64,000 nucleotides of DNA from Austwickia sp. (GTDB lineage Bacteria; Actinomycetota; Actinomycetes; Actinomycetales; Dermatophilaceae): positions 1,860,001 through 1,924,000 of the forward strand of contig CP064985.1 of NCBI GenBank assembly GCA_016699675.1, read 5' to 3'. The notes under the pieces were generated by a model. It was not told the origin of the DNA, searched no databases, and saw nothing but the letters and a program-made list of their open reading frames with translations. Positions 42,249-50,692 of this stretch are shown here, one piece after another; positions within the stretch are counted from its first letter, which is position 1; each line of letters begins with the position of its first letter. A program made the position numbers and the translations under genes.

Positions 42249-43080
42249 GCTGGACCGCACGGAGGCCGAGCGACTCTTGCGGGCCTATCGCCCGCGGACC
42301 CCGCTCGCCCCCGGCCGCGTCGTCGACCCGGCCGAGCGGATCGTTCGGGCCCGCACGGCCTTCGAGGTGCGCAAGATCCGGCACTCCAGTGGGGATCCGA
42401 CGTACGACCGGTGGATCGACCACCACGAGTTCACCCTCGATGACGGCACGGTCTACTCCTGGGAGTGGCACGGCGCGGTGTACGTGCCCAGGGGAACCGT
42501 GATCTTGTGCACCGACCCGGCCTCGGGGCGTCAGGTCGGCTGCGCCATCCCCAGGGAGCACGTGCCCGACGAGGTGCTCTGGGCCAGGCCGGACAGCGTG
42601 CAGCTGGAGCGCGGGACGTTCGCCGCCGGCCGCGCGTGGTTGACGCGGCGGTGCTCGTCGTCGCAGATCCGACCGAGGGGACCGGGTTGACGGCGCAGGA
42701 GGCCCGGTTCGTGCTGCGGCAGCGCGCGGCGGCGCTGCGCCGGCGCCGGGTCGGGCTGCTCGTGCCCACCCTGGGCCTGTCCTGGTGGGCGATGCGAGCG
42801 CGCCTCGCGGCGCACGCCGCCGCCGCGCAGGCCGAACTGTCCGTTGCGCGCGTCGAGCCGGACAACCCGTTCGGGCTGTGCTTCCGCGCCCACGACTGAC
42901 TGCGGTATCGGTGGCTGCCGCGCGTGCCCAGTGGCTTCAGTGGCGTCACCCCGGTCCTGCCGCGGGGCGGAGACCGCGTGTGGACGACCTCGATTGAGGT
43001 GGGTGCGCGGGTGTTCGTGGTCGGGCAGCGGGACGCCGTACGTCGTGGAGCCCGACGAGTCTGCGCGGGTGGCCCGGTGA
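42241..43080 (+). pseudogene. DG...W-module protein, copy 5, with internal TGA and frameshifts
   Basis: It begins MAELDRTEAERLLRAYRPRT and has the module HHEFTLDDGTVYSWEWHGAV ... GTVILCTDPASGRQVGCAIP. Near 42640 a -1 shift is needed to reach VDAAVLVVADPTEGTGLTAQ and EARFVLRQRAAALRRRRVGL, which resembles the basic helix of copy 2. TGA at 42897-42899 follows FGLCFRAHD, with the same frame continuing LRYRWLPRVPSGFSG and GARVFVVGQRD; a last shift near 43035 gives PYVVEPDESARVAR and a stop at 43080. It cannot encode a full protein as read. Confidence 0.55.
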
Positions 43081-43172
43081 CGATCACCGTCGACGGCGGC
43101 GGGCGGGCCGCCCGCACGATCCGGGCCGCGACCCCCGGCGACGCGTGGGTCGCGGTCCGCGACGACTTCTGA
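43077..43172 (+). CDS. Very short open frame after the array
   Basis: GTG at 43077 overlaps the last array stop (GTGA) and opens 31 codons, MTITVDGGGRAARTIRAATP then GDAWVAVRDDF. It could be a small partner gene or just the detached end of copy 5. Its GDAWVAV ending resembles the G-x-x-V-W part of the module. Confidence 0.3.
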   Translation: MTITVDGGGRAARTIRAATPGDAWVAVRDDF

Positions 43173-43272
43173 GCCGGCGGTCGGCGACCACCACCCGCCG
43201 ACCCCTCAGGGTTGCGCCCCCCCGGACGAGAGGGGAAGGGAGAGGGGGAGGATCCCGACGAGGACCGCACGC

Positions 43273-44193
43273 TTGTGGTGTTCCGCCTTGGTGACGTGGG
43301 GCTTGGCCGCCGTCGCCGGCATGGGCGTCGCCGTCTTCGCTCCCGAGCGCCTTCCGGAGGTAGGGCCCTTCGCCGCACCCCTCACGGTGACGACCGCCAC
43401 GGCCGGCGGCACCGGCAAGCCCTCCGCGCCGACCTCTCCGGCCACGACGGCGGCCTTCGACATCGCGCCCGGCGCGCGTCAGCGGGCCGCCGACCAGGCC
43501 GTCTACTACGCCCAATCGCGCGGCTGGCGCTCCGGCATCGTCATCCGCGACCTGGTCACCGGCGAGACCACGAAGGCCGGTGACGCGGACGGCTACTTCC
43601 GCGCCGAGTCCACCGTGAAGCTCTTCATCGCCGCGCGCATGCTGACCGACGGCACGATGACCCCGGACAACGCGGCGACGGCGCGGCGGATGCTCACCCT
43701 CTCCGACGACGCCGCCGCCAGCTCCCTCTACGCCGGAGTCGGCGGCGACGCCCTCATCGGCTGGGTCGGCACCCGGTACGGCCTCATGGACCCCGGCACG
43801 CCGCCCGTCCGCGGCGCGGGCCAGTGGGGCAGCACCCAGGTCACCCCGTTCGCCATGGTGACCTTCCTGACGGCGGCCTACCGCGACCCCAAGGTGGGGA
43901 CGTGGCTGATCGACGCGCTCGTGCAGATGGCGCCGACCGCCGCCGACGGCACCAGCCAGATGTTTGGCCTGCGCGCGGCCGATTCGGCCGCCGTGGTGAA
44001 GCAGGGTTGGGGCGGCGACACCGACCCGCGCGACGTCGTCGGTACGCCGAGCGTGGGGTACGTCGACCGGGGCCGGTACGCCGTCGCCATCTACACCGTG
44101 CGGCTGCCCGAGAGCCCCGTCGCCGAGGCCCAAGGGGTCGTCACCGCGCAGGCGAAGCTGCTGCTGCCGCAGGGGCGGATGCCGCGGTTCTGA
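43273..44193 (+). CDS. Class A beta-lactamase-like serine hydrolase, exported
   Basis: 306 residues from a GTG at 43273. A hydrophobic N-terminus (ALVTWGLAAVAGMGVAVFA) is an export signal or anchor. The penicillin-binding fold is shown by the SxxK motif STVK (Ser113, Lys116) in FRAESTVKLFIAARM, an S-D-D in place of the SDN motif (TLSDDAAASSLYAGVG), and a KxG-like VVKQGWGG. It is therefore a serine hydrolase of the beta-lactamase/transpeptidase superfamily; real beta-lactamase activity is uncertain because the SDN Asn and the usual Glu166 loop are not evident. Confidence 0.8.
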   Translation: MWCSALVTWGLAAVAGMGVAVFAPERLPEVGPFAAPLTVTTATAGGTGKPSAPTSPATTAAFDIAPGARQRAADQAVYYAQSRGWRSGIVIRDLVTGETTKAGDADGYFRAESTVKLFIAARMLTDGTMTPDNAATARRMLTLSDDAAASSLYAGVGGDALIGWVGTRYGLMDPGTPPVRGAGQWGSTQVTPFAMVTFLTAAYRDPKVGTWLIDALVQMAPTAADGTSQMFGLRAADSAAVVKQGWGGDTDPRDVVGTPSVGYVDRGRYAVAIYTVRLPESPVAEAQGVVTAQAKLLLPQGRMPRF

Positions 44194-44202
44194 GCGCCGC
44201 CG

Positions 44203-45249
44203 CTAGACGAAGAGCGACGCGACCAGGACCACGAGAAGTCCGACGACCGAGATCACCGTCTCCATCACCGACCAGGTCTTGAGGTTCTGGCCGACGTCGA
44301 GGCCGAAGTACTCCTTGACCAGCCAGAACCCGGCGTCGTTGACGTGGCTGAAGAAGACCGAACCGGCGCCGATGGCCAGCACCAGCAGGACGGTGAACAG
44401 GGTCGCGCCGAAGCTGGGGCGGCGCCGGCGGCCGTCGACGGCCGGTACGTCGGAGCCGGTAGCGGCCGGGCCCGAGGCGCTGACGGCGCCGGCAGTCGCC
44501 GTACGCTCCTCGACGCCGAGGAACAGGTCGGGGGCACCGACCGGCACCCACCGCGCGGCCAGCGTGCTGAACAGCGGGCCCGCGACGATGACGACGGGGA
44601 TGGCGACGAGCACGCCGAGGCCGAGCGTCAGGCCCAGGTTGGCCTTCAGGGCGTCGACCGCAGCGAGCGGGCCGGGGTGCGGCGGCACGAAGCCGTGCAT
44701 CGCGGACAGGCCCGCGAGCGCCGGGATCCCGATCTTCATCAGGGGCAGGCCGGAGCGCCGGGTGACCATGAGGATGACGGGGATCAGCAGCACCAGGCCG
44801 ATCTCGAAGAACATCGGCAGGCCGATGATCGCGCCGACGAGGCCCATAGCCCATGGCAGGGCGGCCGGGCTCGCCTTGCCGATGATCGTGTCGACGATCT
44901 GGTCGGCGCCCCCGGAGTCGGCGAGGAGCTTGCCGATCATGGCGCCGAGGGCGATGAGCAGGCCGACGCCGGCGACGGTGGAGCCGACGCCCTTGGTGAA
45001 GCTGTCCGTCGTGGCGGAGACCGACAGGCCGCCGACCACTCCGACCAGCAAGGACCCGATGGTCAGGCTGAGGAACGGGTGCAGCTTGTACTTCGTGATG
45101 AGCAGCACCAGCAGGCCGATGCCCGCCAGGGCGGCGAGGACGAGTTGGCCTGCGGGAGCCTTGACCGGGTCGGCGAAGGGCTCCAGCGCCACGGGTGCGG
45201 CCGAAGCTGCAGCCGTGACGGCGACCGAGGCTGTCGTGAGCAAGGACAT
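44203..45249 (-). pseudogene. gntP: Gluconate:H+ symporter (GntP family) with an internal deletion
   Basis: 348 residues against about 450 in the family. The N-terminal three quarters are normal (YKLHPFLSLTIGSLLVGVVG, GAMIGKLLADSGGADQIVDT, MFFEIGLVLLIPVILMVTRR, GFVPPHPGPLAAVDALKAN) up to FGATLFTVLL. The sequence then goes directly to LAIGAGSVFFSHVNDAGFWL and KTWSVMETVISVVGLL, which is the usual extreme C-terminus. About 100 residues (several helices) are missing in frame. So the transporter is probably inactive unless another copy exists. It lies next to gntK and a FCD-type regulator. Confidence 0.82.
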
Positions 45250-45359
45250 GCGGTACTCCTGATCGAGCGGCTGCGGCCGCGAGGTGGGATGGGTCCGCCG
45301 GGCGCCGACGTACGGGCCGGGCGGGGTGGTTCCGGAGTGGGTCGAGGGTGGCTCGGGTC

Positions 45360-45872
45360 TTAGCCGCGCGCGCGGCGTACGGCGTCCAGGGCCTGATCCG
45401 CCAGGGTCTGCGGCGGAAGCGCGAAGTCGAGGGTGACCCCCGCCTCGTCGGGCTGCAGGGGCTCCAGCGTCGCGTACTGGGAGGCGACCAACGACGCGGG
45501 CATGAAGTGGTCGGCGCGGGCCGCGACCCGCCGCTCCACGACCTCGGGCTCGCCCCCAAGGTGCACGAAGTAGGCCCCCGGTGCGGCGCCGCGCAGGCGG
45601 TCCCGGTAGGCGCGCTTGAGGGCTGAACAGGTGGCCACGGCCCCGGTGTCGACCCGCTCGGCCAGCCAAGCGCCGATCGCGTCGAGCCAGGGGGCCCGGT
45701 CGGCGTCGTCGAGGGGGATCCCGGCGGTCATCTTGTCGATGTTGGCCTGGGGGTGAAAGTCGTCCGCGTCGGCGTATGGCACGGCCAGCGCGCGCCCGAG
45801 CGCCTCGCCTAGCGTGCTCTTGCCGCAGCCGGACACGCCCATGACGACGATGAGGGGAGCGTCGTTGCCCAC
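45360..45872 (-). CDS. gntK: Gluconokinase
   Basis: 170 residues from a GTG at 45872 with GGAGGT just upstream. Walker A is MGVSGCGKSTLGEAL; ADADDFHPQANIDKMTAGIP and LDDADRAPWLDAIGAWL are family signatures, as are ATCSALKRAYRDRLR and ADHFMPASLVASQYATLEP. It phosphorylates gluconate to 6-phosphogluconate for the pentose-phosphate pathway. It would supply the pathway together with the adjacent (deleted) gntP. Confidence 0.95.
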   Translation of the reverse strand: MGNDAPLIVVMGVSGCGKSTLGEALGRALAVPYADADDFHPQANIDKMTAGIPLDDADRAPWLDAIGAWLAERVDTGAVATCSALKRAYRDRLRGAAPGAYFVHLGGEPEVVERRVAARADHFMPASLVASQYATLEPLQPDEAGVTLDFALPPQTLADQALDAVRRARG

Positions 45873-45998
45873 GGGACCTCCTTGGTCGACGGTGACCGCC
45901 GCCGTTTGCCGGCGACATTCCGACTATGGGGCAAAGATATGATCTTTTCAAGGGGTTTCCTGGAAACACGTGATGATAAGGGTCGATATCCTCGACTC

Positions 45999-46808
45999 AT
46001 GTCACCCCAGCCACCCACCGGCGCGCCCCAGGCGCGGCCCCCGGGCCCCCTCCACGAACGGGTCCTGGGGCTGCTGGGTGAGGCGATCGTGCACGGTGAC
46101 CATCCCCCCGGCACGGTGCTGCGGATCGAGGAGCTGGAGGCGCGGTACGGCGTCTCGCGCACGGTCGTGCGGGAAGCCGTCAAGGTGCTGGAGTCGATGG
46201 CGCTCGTCGCCAGTCGTCGGCGGGTCGGGGTGACCGTGCAGCCGATGGACCGCTGGAATGTCTACGACCCCCGCGTGATCCGCTGGCGGCTGGCCGGCCC
46301 CGAACGCCTGGCCCAACTCACGTCGATCAGCCAGCTCCGTCGCGCCGTGGAGCCCCTGGCCGCCCGGCTCGCCGCGGGGCGGGCCACGGCCGATCAGGTC
46401 CGCGAGCTCTCCGCCGCGGCGGGCGGGATGGCCCACACCGCTCGGGTGCCGGACCTGCTCGAATACCTCCAGCACGACATCGTCTTCCACACCACGCTGC
46501 TGGCCGCCTCGGGCAACGAGATGATGGCCGCCCTGGCCCCCGTCGTCGGCGAGGTGCTGGCGGGGCGCACCCATCACGACCTGATGCCGGCCACCCCGGA
46601 GCCGCTGGCCGTGGCCCTGCACGCCGCGGTCGCGACGGCCGTGGCCAGCGGCGACGAGGACCGCGCCGAGAGCGCGATGCGCGCCATCGTCGACGAGGCC
46701 CAGCAGGCCGTGGCCGAGATCGCCGCCGCGGAGGGCGCTGTCGCGGAGGGATCCCCCGCGGGGAGCGCCGTCGCGGAAGGAGTCCCCGCGGAGGGTGCCG
46801 CCGGCTGA
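45999..46808 (+). CDS. FadR-type GntR regulator of the gluconate locus
   Basis: 269 residues from ATG 45999 (a longer frame from 45882 runs into the promoter). The winged helix is PLHERVLGLLGEAIVHGDHP ... YGVSRTVVREAVKVLESM, followed by the all-helical FCD ligand domain (RAVEPLAARLAAGRA, HDIVFHTTLLAASGNEMM) that usually binds a sugar acid through a metal. The last 27 residues are a low-complexity AEG repeat. TATCCT about six bases before the ATG suggests a leaderless transcript. It is divergent from gntK and likely controls it. Confidence 0.9.
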   Translation: MSPQPPTGAPQARPPGPLHERVLGLLGEAIVHGDHPPGTVLRIEELEARYGVSRTVVREAVKVLESMALVASRRRVGVTVQPMDRWNVYDPRVIRWRLAGPERLAQLTSISQLRRAVEPLAARLAAGRATADQVRELSAAAGGMAHTARVPDLLEYLQHDIVFHTTLLAASGNEMMAALAPVVGEVLAGRTHHDLMPATPEPLAVALHAAVATAVASGDEDRAESAMRAIVDEAQQAVAEIAAAEGAVAEGSPAGSAVAEGVPAEGAAG

Positions 46809-46849
46809 GGATTGCCCCCATCCCAAGGCCGCCCGTTACCCTCAGGTTT

Positions 46850-48313
46850 ATGGCCGAGGGGGAATCGCGGATGCGTCGCGCGGGCGAGGCAGTCACCGGG
46901 TTCTTCGATGTCGACGTCGACTGGACCCGGCCGAACCCGGGCCGCGACGGGATGCGCGCCGACGCCTGGATCGCGCTCGCACTCTTCGGGTTCGGGGCGA
47001 TCGGCCTCGAGCTCACCCGCAGCATGGGCGTGCTGCACGAGGCGACGTCGCCGGTCGCCGCGCAATACCTCGTCCTTGCGCTGGGCACCCTGCCGCTGAT
47101 GTGGCGCCGCCGCTACCCGATCCTGGTGATGCTCCTGCTGCAGGCGCATCTGTTCGCCGCGGGGGTGTGGCTGGACGCGGTCGCCTACCAGTTCACGATG
47201 CAGATCGTCTACTTCTTCGCCCTGTTCAGCGGGGTGGCGTGGGCCCGGGACCGACGAGCCCTCATGTACGCCGTGGGCGCCGTCCTGATCCTCATGACCG
47301 GGTGGTTCGCGTGGTCGTTCGCGCTCGGTAGTGCGTACGACTCGATCATGGCGCAGCGGCTGCCCGACGGCGAGGGTCTCATCGGGCGCTTCGCCGCCAG
47401 CATCATCTACAACCTGCTCATCAACGCGGCCTTCTTCGGTGGTGCGCTGCTGTGGGGGCGCAGCGCGTGGCGGTCGGCCCACCAGCTGGCGGAGCTCCGC
47501 GACCAGGCCGCGACGATCGAAACCCAGGCGGCTGGACTGCGCGAGCAGGCCGTCGTCGACGAGCGGCTGCGGATCGCCCGCGAGCTGCATGACGTGGTGG
47601 CGCACCACGTCTCGGTCATGGGGGTCCAGGCAGCGGCGGCGCGGCGCGTCCTCACCCGGGATCCGGACGCCGCGGCGCAGGCCTTGGCGTCGGTGGAGGA
47701 GTCGTCGCGGTCGGCGGTCGGGGAGATGCGGGCGCTGCTCGGCACGCTGCGCGACTCCAGCGCGCAGCCGCGGGGCGCCGACGGCGTCGACGACAGCCAC
47801 CGTGCGCCGGATCCCGGGTTGGCCGAGGTGGCCGGCCTCGTCGCCGCGGCGGAGGGGCCCGGCTTCCGCCCGACGTACGAGCTCGTCCAGGACGTCCCCG
47901 ATGCGCTGGCTGCGGTCCCGGCGCCGCTCGCGCTCTCGACGTACCGCATCGTCCAGGAGGCCCTCTCCAACGTGCGTAAGCACTCCTCGGCGACCCGGGT
48001 CAGCGTGGTGGTCCGCGTTGACACGCAACGGGACCGGTACGTCGAGGCCGAGGTCGTCGACGACGGCCGTCCCCTCGGCGCGACCTCGGGGACGGGGCTG
48101 GGCCTGCTCGGGATGCGCGAGCGGATCGCGTCGCACGGCGGGCAGCTCGACGCGGGGCCGCGACTGCGGGGCGGCTACCGGGTGCGGGTGCGGTTCCCCC
48201 TGGACCGTACGCCGTCGCGGGAGGCGCGGGATCCGCGCGGGCAGACCCCCCAGAGCCGCGCTCGGATCAGCGAGCAGAGCATCGGGCAGACCAGCGAGAG
48301 GGCGGCCTCGTGA
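46850..48313 (+). CDS. Membrane sensor histidine kinase (HisKA_3 type)
   Basis: 487 residues with about six helices (from WIALALFGFGAIGLELTRSM to INAAFFGGALLWGRSAW), a coiled linker (LAELRDQAATIETQAAGLRE), His247 in RELHDVVAHHVSVMGVQ, N-box QEALSNVRKHS and G-box GLGLLGMRERI. The C-terminus has a polar Ser/Arg/Gln tail. It overlaps the next gene by GTGA. Confidence 0.93.
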   Translation: MAEGESRMRRAGEAVTGFFDVDVDWTRPNPGRDGMRADAWIALALFGFGAIGLELTRSMGVLHEATSPVAAQYLVLALGTLPLMWRRRYPILVMLLLQAHLFAAGVWLDAVAYQFTMQIVYFFALFSGVAWARDRRALMYAVGAVLILMTGWFAWSFALGSAYDSIMAQRLPDGEGLIGRFAASIIYNLLINAAFFGGALLWGRSAWRSAHQLAELRDQAATIETQAAGLREQAVVDERLRIARELHDVVAHHVSVMGVQAAAARRVLTRDPDAAAQALASVEESSRSAVGEMRALLGTLRDSSAQPRGADGVDDSHRAPDPGLAEVAGLVAAAEGPGFRPTYELVQDVPDALAAVPAPLALSTYRIVQEALSNVRKHSSATRVSVVVRVDTQRDRYVEAEVVDDGRPLGATSGTGLGLLGMRERIASHGGQLDAGPRLRGGYRVRVRFPLDRTPSREARDPRGQTPQSRARISEQSIGQTSERAAS

Positions 48314-49143
48314 CGGACGCGACCGACGAGCCACTGCGGGTGCTGCTCGTCGACGACCAGCAACTGGTGCGGTCCGGGTTCTCGCTGATCCTGTCCGTCG
48401 AGGACGACATCCAGGTCGTCGGCCAGGCGGCCGACGGCGCGGCCGCGCTGGTCCAGGCCCGCGACCTGCGCCCCGACGTCATCCTCATGGACGTGCAGAT
48501 GCCGGTCATGGACGGCATCGCCGCGACGGCGCTCGTCGTCGAGGAGGACCTGGCGAAGGTGATCGTGCTGACGACGTTCGACCGGGACGACTACCTCTTC
48601 GACGCGCTGCGCGCCGGGGCGAGCGGGTTCCTGCTGAAGAACGCCGATCCGGAGCATCTGGTGGAGGCCGTGCGGGCCGTAGGCCATGGGCACGCGCTGC
48701 TCGCCCCCGAGGTCACCCGACGGGTCATCGCGCAGATGGTCGCCGGCCGGCCCGAGACCGCCGCCGGTGCGCCCTCGGCCGGCGAGGCGGTGCGACCGGG
48801 GGCGTCCGGACCTGGGGTGCCGGGGTCGGGGTCTGGGGCATCGGCGTCGCGCGAGGGGAAGGCTGGCGGGACGACACCCGGCGGCACCGGCGCGGCCTCG
48901 GCTGCGGGCCCGACCGACCCGTCGGCCGCCGCCCGGCTCGCGCTGCTCACCGACCGGGAGCGCGAGGTCCTGGGGCTGGTCGCGAAGGGGCTGAGCAACG
49001 CCGAGATCGCGCGGTCGCTGTTCCTGGGCGAGGCGACCGTGAAGACCCACGTGAGCAGCTGCCTGGCGAAGCTGCGCGTGCGCGACCGCGTGCAGGCCGT
49101 GGTGACGGCGTACGAGGGCGGCCTGGTCGCGCCCGGAGACTAG
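48310..49143 (+). CDS. LuxR/NarL-type response regulator with a long linker
   Basis: 277 residues. Receiver with Asp61 (VILMDVQMPVMDGI) and Lys in FLLKNADPEHL; a Gly/Ala/Pro/Ser-rich linker of about 60 residues (for example VRPGASGPGVPGSGSGAS) not usual for the family; then the LuxR helix-turn-helix LLTDREREVLGLVAKGLSNA, VKTHVSSCLAKL. It forms a two-component pair with the overlapping kinase gene and probably controls the ABC exporter at 49811. Confidence 0.93.
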   Translation: MTDATDEPLRVLLVDDQQLVRSGFSLILSVEDDIQVVGQAADGAAALVQARDLRPDVILMDVQMPVMDGIAATALVVEEDLAKVIVLTTFDRDDYLFDALRAGASGFLLKNADPEHLVEAVRAVGHGHALLAPEVTRRVIAQMVAGRPETAAGAPSAGEAVRPGASGPGVPGSGSGASASREGKAGGTTPGGTGAASAAGPTDPSAAARLALLTDREREVLGLVAKGLSNAEIARSLFLGEATVKTHVSSCLAKLRVRDRVQAVVTAYEGGLVAPGD

Positions 49144-49214
49144 CCCGCCCCGGCGCTACTGTGGGCCGCACACTCTCGGCGATGCTTTCGGCGCCGACGC
49201 ACCGAGGAGGGGCC

Positions 49215-49577
49215 ATGAAGATCACCGTGGACTTGGACTGCACGCCCAACGAGTTGCGCACGTTCATGGGCCTGCCCGACCTGGAACCCATGCAGCAGGC
49301 GGTCCTCACCGAGATGCAGCGACGGATGATCAGCGCGATGGACCACATGTCGCCGACGGCCATCATGAAGGACTGGTTGACGCCGATGGGCGCCGCCCAG
49401 CAGGCCCTCTTCGGGGCGTTCGCGCAGGGTGCGTCCGCGGCGGCGCGGACCGCGCGCGGCGGGCGGTCGAGCACGAGCCGGACGGGCACGGCGAAGGCTC
49501 GTGGCGGCGATGAGTCGGGCGAGGCGGCGGCAGGGGACGACGCCGACGGCGCCGCGGCGGGCAGCGCCGACGCCTGA
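49215..49577 (+). CDS. DUF6489-like small protein
   Basis: 120 residues from ATG 49215 after GAGGAGG. The start MKITVDLDCTPNELRTFMGL, then PDLEPMQQAVLTEMQRRM, resembles the DUF6489 family; the C-terminal half is Ala/Gly/Asp-rich and probably disordered. I recall this family mostly from proteobacteria, so the assignment is tentative. It lies between the two-component genes and the ABC exporter. Function unknown. Confidence 0.6.
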   Translation: MKITVDLDCTPNELRTFMGLPDLEPMQQAVLTEMQRRMISAMDHMSPTAIMKDWLTPMGAAQQALFGAFAQGASAAARTARGGRSSTSRTGTAKARGGDESGEAAAGDDADGAAAGSADA

Positions 49578-49769
49578 CCGTTCGGGCGAAGCCTCGCCCT
49601 GACGGTCGGCTGGGCCGCCCCGGGGCGACTCGCGCCCCCGGGGCGTTGGGCCCGGGGCGACTCGGGCCGCCGCGCGACTCCGCCTTGCGGGGGAGACGCC
49701 GACCCCTCGATGGGGGTCCGCTCCCCCCGGCTCTCCATCTTGCCGCCGATCCGGCGCGCCGGGCACCCG

Positions 49770-49797
49770 CCGTACGGTCTTGACAGGAACCGTACGG
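49770..49797. promoter_or_regulatory. Two CCGTACGG palindromes one helical double-turn apart, around a -35 box
   Basis: CCGTACGG occurs at 49770-49777 and 49790-49797, exactly 20 bases centre to centre, with TTGACA (49780-49785) between. It ends 13 bases before the ATPase start. This looks like a tandem operator for the adjacent LuxR-type regulator, though CGTACG is common in this genome. Confidence 0.5.
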
Positions 49798-49810
49798 AAG
49801 GGGCGAGACC

Positions 49811-50692
49811 ATGCTCGAGGTGTACGAGCTGACCCGGCGTTACGGCGAACTCGTGGCGGTGGACGCCGTGAGTTTCGAGGTGCCGCCCGGGGAGCTGGTG
49901 GGCTTCGTCGGCGGCAACGGCGCCGGCAAGACCACGACGATGCGGATGATCATGGGGGTCCTCGGGATCCACCACGGCGAGGTCCGGTGGCGGGGCCGGC
50001 CGATCACGGCGCTGGATCGGCGCCACTTCGGGTACATGCCCGAGGAGCGCGGCCTCTACCCCAAGCAACCCGTCATCGACCAGCTCGTGTACCTGGGTCG
50101 GCTGCACGGCATGGAGCAGCGCCAGGCCCGCCGCGAGGCCACCGACGCGTTGGAGCGGTTCGGTCTCGGCGACCGCGCCAAGGACAAGGTCGAAAAGCTC
50201 TCCCTCGGCAACCAGCAGCGGGTGCAGATCATCGCGGCGCTGCTGGGCACCCCGACCGCGCTCGTCCTCGATGAACCGTTCTCCGGGCTCGACCCCGACG
50301 CCGTGGACGCCATGGTGGGGCTGCTGCGCGAGCGCACCCGGCAGGGCGTCCCGGTGCTCTTCTCCAGCCACCAGCTCGACCTCGTGGAGCGGCTCTGCGA
50401 CCGCCTCGTCGTGCTCGCCCGGGGCCGGGTGGCCGCCCGCGGGACCGTCGGCGACCTGCGCCGCTCCGGCACCGTGCGGCACCGGCTGGTGCTCGCCGGG
50501 GACGCCGGCTGGACCCGCGACGTGCCCGGGGTCAGCGTGATCGACGTCGACGGCCGCGAGGCCGTGCTGGAGTTCCTGGCGCCGGGGGCCGACCGGGCGT
50601 TGCTCACCGAGGCGCTGCGGCGCGGGGACGTGGCCGAGTTCGGGCCGATCGTCCCGCCACTGTCCGAGATCTACCGGGAGGTGACGGCATGA
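49811..50692 (+). CDS. ABC transporter ATPase (NatA-type exporter)
   Basis: 293 residues with Walker A GGNGAGKTTTMRMIMG, the signature KLSLGNQQRVQIIAALL, Walker B ALVLDEPFSGLDPD, and switch His in LFSSHQLDLVERL. The longer C-terminal region is typical of ATPases pairing with NatB-like permeases. It overlaps the permease gene by ATGA. Confidence 0.94.
   Translation: MLEVYELTRRYGELVAVDAVSFEVPPGELVGFVGGNGAGKTTTMRMIMGVLGIHHGEVRWRGRPITALDRRHFGYMPEERGLYPKQPVIDQLVYLGRLHGMEQRQARREATDALERFGLGDRAKDKVEKLSLGNQQRVQIIAALLGTPTALVLDEPFSGLDPDAVDAMVGLLRERTRQGVPVLFSSHQLDLVERLCDRLVVLARGRVAARGTVGDLRRSGTVRHRLVLAGDAGWTRDVPGVSVIDVDGREAVLEFLAPGADRALLTEALRRGDVAEFGPIVPPLSEIYREVTA

Noticed and set aside
39403..42899. 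Recoding of TGA as Trp or selenocysteine in the DG...W array
   Set aside because: Clean genes nearby end normally with TGA and use TGG for Trp; no selenocysteine element is visible and frameshifts occur in the same genes, so decay is simpler.
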